From Acidimicrobiales bacterium (GTDB taxonomy: Bacteria; Actinomycetota; Acidimicrobiia; Acidimicrobiales; RAAP-2), in the NCBI GenBank assembly GCA_017883045.1, contig JADGOJ010000005.1, forward strand, positions 1-50,411: DNA of 50,411 nt, given 5' to 3'. The notes beneath the pieces were generated by a model, which ran no database searches, had not been told where the DNA came from, and saw nothing but the letters and a program-made list of their open reading frames with translations. This document shows positions 46,017 through 50,411 of this stretch, piece by piece (position 1 is the first letter of the stretch; each line of letters starts with the position of its first letter). A program made the position numbers and the translations under genes.

Positions 46017-46583
46017 GTGCACACGATTCCCGGTGTCGTCGTCGTGGCCGCCCTCGCATTCTTCGGAACGATGTTCGACAACTTCTTCGCGTTCGCGGCG
46101 CAGTTGGTCGTCACCGATCGGAGTCGTTACCGACGGGTCGGCTGGGCCCAGGCGCTCGGCGTCGCCACACTCATGGTGCTCGCCGGGGGCGTCGGCTCGC
46201 TCTTGGCCCCGATCCCCCTGCCGTGGGTCGGCCTACTCGCCATCGCTCCCTGGGCGCTTGGCTGGCACGCATGGCGCCACCGCGCCGAACCCGCGCGCGA
46301 GCAGTTCCGCCGTGGTGCGATCACGACGTTCACGCTCACGTTGGCCCTCGGAGGGGACAATCTCGCGGTGTGGATCCCCCTCCTTCGCGCCAGTGGCGTG
46401 GTGCACTCGGTGGTCACCGTACTCACCTTCGTCCTGTGCGAGGCGCTCTTCGTCGTCAGCGCGCAGGCCCTGACCCTCCATCCCAGAATCGTCAAGTGGG
46501 GTGACGAGCACGCCGCGGGCCTCACCCCTTGGGTGTACTTCGCGCTGGGTGTCCTGATCCTCTTCGAGTGCGGCACCGTCTAG
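46017..46583 (+). CDS. CadD-family transporter (cadmium resistance type)
   Basis: A 188-residue membrane protein with about five or six spans. TFTLALGGDNLAVWIPLL is the family motif (GGDN-x-x-V-x-x-P), and FGTMFDNFFAFAAQL in the first span matches the acidic pair in CadD and LysE-like exporters. Members export cadmium or other small cations or amines; the substrate here is unproven. It starts with GTG at 46017, with TAAGGT 6 nt upstream. The MFS gene lies 47 nt downstream. Confidence 0.85.
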   Translation: MHTIPGVVVVAALAFFGTMFDNFFAFAAQLVVTDRSRYRRVGWAQALGVATLMVLAGGVGSLLAPIPLPWVGLLAIAPWALGWHAWRHRAEPAREQFRRGAITTFTLTLALGGDNLAVWIPLLRASGVVHSVVTVLTFVLCEALFVVSAQALTLHPRIVKWGDEHAAGLTPWVYFALGVLILFECGTV

Positions 46584-46617
46584 AGCACGTCGCCTGAGAA
46601 GTCGAAGACCGCGGCAC

Positions 46618-46623
46618 TAGCGT
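46618..46623 (+). promoter_or_regulatory. -10 element for leaderless MFS gene
   Basis: TAGCGT, then 7 nt, then GTG at 46631. It supports 46631 over the earlier in-frame GTG at 46622, which falls in the hexamer. Confidence 0.45.
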
Positions 46624-46630
46624 GGTCGCC

Positions 46631-47788
46631 GTGGCGTACAGCACTCCTCAGCAGACGCTGCGTCGTCTTACCATCATCGTGGCGATCCAGTGGATGGGCG
46701 CGACCCTGGGCCTTCCGCTGCTGCCTTTGTTCCTCGAGCACCGCGGCGGGACGCCCACGATCATCGGCTTCATCATGGCCTCGTTCTTCGTCGCGGGCGT
46801 GGCCACGCAGTTCACGCTGGGTCGACTGGCGGACAAGTTCGGTCGCCGTCCTATCCTGATCGCCAGCCTCGTGGCCTACGCAATCGCGAGCATGGCCTAC
46901 CTGCTGCCGGTCTCGGCACCTTGGTTCGCGTTGGCCCGCGCCGTTCAGGGCGCCTCGGCCGGGGCCATCGAGGTCGCCTCCATGTCGGCGGTCGCGGCGC
47001 TCTTCGCCGAGGAGCAGCGTGGCCGGGCGGTCTCGCAAATCCTCGCGGCGCAGCTGTTCGGCATCGCCATTGGACCCGTCGCGGGCGTCGTGGTCTCGGT
47101 CAACGCACTCGGCTGGGCCTTCTTCTTCGCCGGTCTGGTCAGCCTGTGGGCCGCCGTCGTCGCCCTTCGAACGAGCCTGGGCGACAAGGCCTACGACCCG
47201 ACGCCGTTGCCCAGACTGCAGATGAACCAGCAGCTCATCGGCGCGCTCTTCGCCGCCAGCGCCAGCGGTCTCGCCATTGGCGTCTACGAAGCCTGCTGGA
47301 GCCTCTTGATGCATTCGCACCATGCGTCGACATTGCAGATCCGACTCAGCTGGACCATGTTCTGCCTGCCCTGGGTGGCGCTCAGTCGAGTCGGGGGCTG
47401 GCTCGCCGACCACGCCAACCGGCGCACCATTGCGCTGGGCGGACTCTTGAACAACGCCATCTTCCTGTCGATCTATCCGCACATCCACAGCAACAACCTG
47501 ATGCTGGTCCTCGGCACCTTCGAAGCGGTCGGCGCGGCGCTGTCGGTTCCGTCGATCTCCTCGTTGATGAGCCAGGGCGCCGTGCACCGCGAGTTGAGCC
47601 GTCGCCAGGGTCTCTACGCGACCGCCAATACCGCGGCCCTCGCGTTGGCGGCGGGCGTGTCCGGATTCCTCTTCACCATGAACGCGGCTCTCCCCTTCAC
47701 CGTGATGGCCGTCGTCTCGGCATCGTTGGCGATGACGACGCTGTGGTGGTGGCGCGACGTCGAGGGCAACATCAGCCTCAAGGTCTGA
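46631..47788 (+). CDS. MFS transporter, 12-span
   Basis: A 385-residue MFS protein. The first span (LTIIVAIQWMGATLGLPLLPLFLEHRGG) is followed by motif A GRLADKFGRRPILIASL, and the fifth span has FGIAIGPVAGVVVS. It resembles TetA/MdtG-like multidrug exporters. The second half is anchored by SRVGGWLADHANRRTIALGG, a copy of motif A. The substrate is unknown. GTG at 46631 is preferred on promoter spacing. It ends before a probable bidirectional terminator. Confidence 0.87.
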   Translation: MAYSTPQQTLRRLTIIVAIQWMGATLGLPLLPLFLEHRGGTPTIIGFIMASFFVAGVATQFTLGRLADKFGRRPILIASLVAYAIASMAYLLPVSAPWFALARAVQGASAGAIEVASMSAVAALFAEEQRGRAVSQILAAQLFGIAIGPVAGVVVSVNALGWAFFFAGLVSLWAAVVALRTSLGDKAYDPTPLPRLQMNQQLIGALFAASASGLAIGVYEACWSLLMHSHHASTLQIRLSWTMFCLPWVALSRVGGWLADHANRRTIALGGLLNNAIFLSIYPHIHSNNLMLVLGTFEAVGAALSVPSISSLMSQGAVHRELSRRQGLYATANTAALALAAGVSGFLFTMNAALPFTVMAVVSASLAMTTLWWWRDVEGNISLKV

Positions 47789-47797
47789 ATCACCCGC

Positions 47798-47833
47798 AAG
47801 GCAGCGGGGCGCGAACGCGCCGCCCTCTGCCTT
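47798..47833. terminator. Bidirectional terminator between convergent genes
   Basis: An imperfect long hairpin: AAGGCAG...CTGCCTT outer arms and GGCGCG/CGCGCC inner arms around a short loop. The outer A and T runs give short U tracts on both strands. It lies between the stops of the MFS gene and the binding-protein gene, the only convergent pair in the window that does not overlap. Confidence 0.65.
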
Positions 47834-47852
47834 CATGGATGGTTGACTCTGA

Positions 47853-49754
47853 CTAGCTCTTCCAGATCTGGTCCCAGCGGGCCGAACCGCCGTCGGGGCT
47901 GAGGCAGCGAGTGGTCCCGTCACCGGCCGTACCCGAGATCCAGTTCTGCACGTTCTTGCGGGCCGCGAAAGCGGTGACCAGAGTGTCCAGCCACAAGTAG
48001 GGGATGTCCTTGGCGAACTGCGAGTTGACCTTCTGCCACGCCGCCCTCTGGGCGGCCGAGTTGGGCGGCGACGCCAACGCGGTCAACATCGACTGCTCGA
48101 TGAGCGGGTCACCCTGGTGAGCGAAGTTCACCGCACCGGCGATCTGCGTACCGGCGGGCAGGTCGGCCATGCCCAGCCCGCCCGACGCGAGTGGCGCCGT
48201 CGCCGAGAACGAGTTGAACCAGACGTAGTTCAGCGACGGGTCAACGCCACCGAACTGGTTCCACGTGGCGCAGTCGTACGTGCCGTAGATCACGTTGTTG
48301 ATCAACGTGCTCTGCACGAGAGGGCGAGGCGTCACCGTGATGCCGACCGCCGCGAGCTGCTGCTGCAAGAAGCCGAACGCCTTCTGGGCGGCGGAGTTGC
48401 CCGACACGAAGTCGAGGACGAAACCGACCGACGACAGGTTGTTCTTCGACTTGTAGGCGGCCACCAGGGCCTTGGCCTTGGTCGGGTTGTACGCCGGATA
48501 GCCCGGATTCTTGTAGAAACGCGACGTCTTCTTGTAGATGCCGTCCGAGACGACGCCGACGCCACCGTCGACGACCTTCCAGTAGGTGTTGCGGTTGATC
48601 GCCATGGCGCACGCCTGACGGATCGTCACGTCGTTCAGCACCGGCTTCAACTTGGTGTTCCACGTCAACGATGACGGGTCGACCGCCCCGAGGGTGCCCA
48701 GCCAGTCGCCCATCTGGACCTGCGTCGGTGGGACCTGACCCTTCAAGAGGTACGTCAGCGCTCCCGGCAAGCCAATCGCCGCGGCGAACTGGCCGGCCCA
48801 CGCGAAGTACTGGTTCATCGTGCCCGTCGTGTTCACGATCAGACAGTTGACCGACGGGTCACGCGGGTCGTTCGCATCCGTGTGGTACGTGATGTTCTTG
48901 ATCTTCTTCAGGTTGGCGATTGCGGCGCCGTTCTCGGTCACGATCATGTCGACGCCACCGGTCTGCAGCGCCTGGTTGCGGGCGTTGTCGTCGGCGATGG
49001 TCTTGAAGTTGAGCTTGCTCAGGTAGGGCAGCCGACGGTTGTGCGCGTCGGCCTTCCAGTAGGTGGGGTTGCGCACCAACTGGGCCTCGATGCCCACCTG
49101 CCACGACTTCACCATGAACGGACCGGTGCCGATCGGGGTGCCCGCGAATGTGGGCGAGAACGATGTCGGGTGCGCCATGTAGGAGATCTGCTGCTCGGCC
49201 AACACAATTGGGAAGGACGAATACGGGATCACCAGGTTGTACTTGACAGTGTGGCTGTCCACCTTGGTGACCGACGCGATGATCGGCTTGATGGCGAGTC
49301 CGACGGTCGGGTCGGCATTGGCCGCGGCCCAGTTGGCCACCACGATGTCGGCGTTGAGCGGGTCACCGTTGGAGAATGCGACGCCCTGGCGAAGAGCGAT
49401 CGTCCAGACCGTGTAGTTCGCGCTCGGCGTCGCCGACAGCGCCAGCATCGGCAGTGCGACCCTGCCGTTGTGCGACATGACGAACAGGGGGTCGTAGAGC
49501 GCGTTGGCGACACAGAAGCCCGAGGCGTCCATCTTGCCTTGAGATCCATTGAAGATGTGGTAGTTCGGAACATCGGAGATGGTCCCAATGGTCAGCGTCC
49601 CTCCGCGCCGTGGCTTACCGAGGTTGACACCCGTGGCGGCCCCGGCCACTCCGGCGAGCAGACCGTCAACGACGGTGCCAGCCATTGCGATGCCACCAAT
49701 GGTGGCGGCCGAGTGAGTGAGGAACGATCGACGATCGAACGTTGATGACATCAT
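47853..49754 (-). CDS. ABC peptide-type substrate-binding protein (SBP_bac_5), Tat-exported
   Basis: A 633-residue family 5 extracellular binding protein. A Tat signal (FDRRSFLTHSAATIGG...VAGAA) is at 6-40 and no lipobox follows. RRGGTLTIGTISDVPNYHIF starts the mature domain, and IPYSSFPIVLAEQQISYMAHP and RQACAMAINRNTYW are family features. Ligands are usually oligopeptides, nickel or other solutes; not predictable here. No permease or ATPase gene lies nearby. The first ATG of the family-like N-terminus is 49754; the next codon is also ATG. GGGGGG about 12 nt upstream is a poor ribosome site. Confidence 0.9.
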   Translation of the reverse strand: MMSSTFDRRSFLTHSAATIGGIAMAGTVVDGLLAGVAGAATGVNLGKPRRGGTLTIGTISDVPNYHIFNGSQGKMDASGFCVANALYDPLFVMSHNGRVALPMLALSATPSANYTVWTIALRQGVAFSNGDPLNADIVVANWAAANADPTVGLAIKPIIASVTKVDSHTVKYNLVIPYSSFPIVLAEQQISYMAHPTSFSPTFAGTPIGTGPFMVKSWQVGIEAQLVRNPTYWKADAHNRRLPYLSKLNFKTIADDNARNQALQTGGVDMIVTENGAAIANLKKIKNITYHTDANDPRDPSVNCLIVNTTGTMNQYFAWAGQFAAAIGLPGALTYLLKGQVPPTQVQMGDWLGTLGAVDPSSLTWNTKLKPVLNDVTIRQACAMAINRNTYWKVVDGGVGVVSDGIYKKTSRFYKNPGYPAYNPTKAKALVAAYKSKNNLSSVGFVLDFVSGNSAAQKAFGFLQQQLAAVGITVTPRPLVQSTLINNVIYGTYDCATWNQFGGVDPSLNYVWFNSFSATAPLASGGLGMADLPAGTQIAGAVNFAHQGDPLIEQSMLTALASPPNSAAQRAAWQKVNSQFAKDIPYLWLDTLVTAFAARKNVQNWISGTAGDGTTRCLSPDGGSARWDQIWKS

Positions 49755-49868
49755 GGTCTGTTTTCCCCCCGAAGATCCCACCGTGTGCGGGCTCTCCTTT
49801 GGAGGCAACTTAGCAAGAACTCCACGCAAAACAAGTGCACGCGTGCGGACTGCTCACGAGGTACTACG

Positions 49869-49908
49869 TCAGGGCCCAGGCGGAAGGGAGGAACCGCCTG
49901 GACCCTGA
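49869..49908. repeat. Hairpin repeat, copy 1
   Basis: Arms TCAGGGCCCAGGCGG and CCGCCTGGACCCTGA pair over 15 positions with one mismatch, around an all-purine loop AAGGGAGGAA (plus strand). The core CCAGGCGG...CCGCCTGG is identical to copy 2. It may act as one of two tandem terminators for the DUF5666 gene, although no T tract follows. Confidence 0.75.
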
Positions 49909-49929
49909 GAATCAGGGAATCGCTTGCAT

Positions 49930-49966
49930 CAGAACCCAGGCGGAAGAGAGAAACCGCCTGGGTTCT
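49930..49966. repeat. Hairpin repeat, copy 2
   Basis: Arms CAGAACCCAGGCGG and CCGCCTGGGTTCTG pair perfectly over 14 bp around an all-purine loop AAGAGAGAAA (plus strand). It starts 18 nt after the DUF5666 stop codon. The outer stem differs from copy 1 in sequence but still pairs, which suggests selection on structure. Confidence 0.8.
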
Positions 49967-49984
49967 GAAACCCTTGCGGCCGGT

Positions 49985-50411
49985 TCAGTTTCCCGAGCCC
50001 ATCGCGTCGAAGCCACCGTGGCCCTTGTCGGCGAATCCACCACCGGAACCGGGATGAGCGAGGCCGTCGGGAGCACCGCCGAACTTCGCCTGACCAATGC
50101 CCACCGTGCTGGCGTGGAGCGTGGTGAGCGTCGAATCCAGGGTTCCCTCGGCGAAGATGAACGAGCCGACCGCGACGTCGGCCAGCGTGGCGCTGACGCC
50201 ATTCTTTGAATAGGTCGTTGAGCCGGTGACGACGACGGTGCTGTTGTTGCCGTCACGGTTCGAGACCGTGACGGTGTCACCGCTCACCGAGACGACCTTG
50301 CCGGCGATGTTCGCCAACTCGATCTCGACGCTGGACGCCGTCGTCGAGCCCGGGGCGCTGGGGACGATGCGGACATTCTCGCCAACGGTCAGATCGGCCA
50401 GCGTGGCGGCC
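49985..50411 (-). CDS. DUF5666-repeat protein (N-terminus beyond window)
   Basis: The last 141 codons are visible; the frame is open to the window edge. Two beta-rich DUF5666-like units occur: ATLADLTVGENVRIV...ASSVEI and GKVVSVSGDTVTVSN...VSATLADVAVGSFIFAEG. The C-terminal tail is Gly- and Pro-rich with GGGFADKGHGGFDAMG. DUF5666 proteins are usually secreted and of unknown role. Twin hairpins follow its stop. Confidence 0.85.
   Translation of the reverse strand, partial: AATLADLTVGENVRIVPSAPGSTTASSVEIELANIAGKVVSVSGDTVTVSNRDGNNSTVVVTGSTTYSKNGVSATLADVAVGSFIFAEGTLDSTLTTLHASTVGIGQAKFGGAPDGLAHPGSGGGFADKGHGGFDAMGSGN

Noticed and set aside
46580..47923. A minus-strand frame of about 450 codons opposite the MFS gene at 46631.
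   Set aside because: The composition is Arg, Asp, Gly and His rich without a domain, while the plus strand has clear MFS motifs.
49835..50209. A plus-strand frame with two similar 13-residue stretches (QAEGRNRL and QAEERNRL) that looks like a repeat protein.
   Set aside because: The repetition is the translation of the twin hairpins, and the frame then runs antisense to the DUF5666 gene; no start signal is present.

Overview
The window is high-GC bacterial DNA, dense with short intergenic gaps. Gene content points to an actinobacterium, plausibly class Acidimicrobiia: GatCAB, a PASTA-type kinase-like protein with Thr-rich extracytoplasmic linkers, a type 2 IleRS, an ilvB leader-peptide attenuator and frequent leaderless starts. 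The class assignment is inference from gene content; there is no rRNA or other marker to settle it. No tRNA, rRNA, CRISPR array or insertion sequence was seen.

Layout. 1-5.3 kb: end of a DUF2867 protein, then the branched-chain amino acid block ilvD, attenuator leader, ilvB-ilvN and ilvC, all on the minus strand. 5.4-13 kb: a DUF3048 protein, then an operon SDR > MFS > serine hydrolase > gatC > gatA > gatB. 13-22.1 kb: a long minus-strand run MFS > aldehyde dehydrogenase > cysteine desulfurase > mnmA > ligA > PASTA pseudokinase > small Cys-rich protein. 22.2-23.5 kb: a 40-residue membrane protein, then a divergent yceI/marR pair with an operator in the yceI promoter. 23.5-32 kb: ileS, two GNAT proteins, a HAD hydrolase, a glutathione peroxidase, a quinone oxidoreductase, a DUF5522 protein and a DHA2 MFS pump. 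32.1-43.5 kb: a probable polyamine uptake and catabolism cluster: alanine dehydrogenase, potCBDA, a decayed SDR, aldehyde dehydrogenase, an Lrp/AsnC regulator, a class III aminotransferase and an FAD oxidoreductase. 43.5-50.4 kb: two membrane or secreted hypotheticals, a threonine dehydratase, a CadD-like transporter, an MFS protein, a Tat-exported peptide-binding protein, twin hairpins and the end of a DUF5666 protein.

Three window-wide habits stand out. (1) Fifteen gene starts lie exactly 6 or 7 nt after a TANNNT hexamer, the signature of leaderless transcription. (2) Six of seven convergent gene pairs overlap by exactly 4 nt through their stop codons. (3) Ten codirectional junctions overlap by 4 nt (ATGA or GTGA).

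The cluster at 32-43 kb reads as a pathway: PotABCD imports putrescine or spermidine, the aminotransferase moves an amino group to pyruvate, the aldehyde dehydrogenase oxidises the aminoaldehyde, and alanine dehydrogenase returns alanine to pyruvate and ammonium. Substrate identity is inferred from context. The items most worth following are the PASTA pseudokinase, the swapped GxHH motif in IleRS, the covarying twin hairpins near 49.9 kb, and the leaderless start code.
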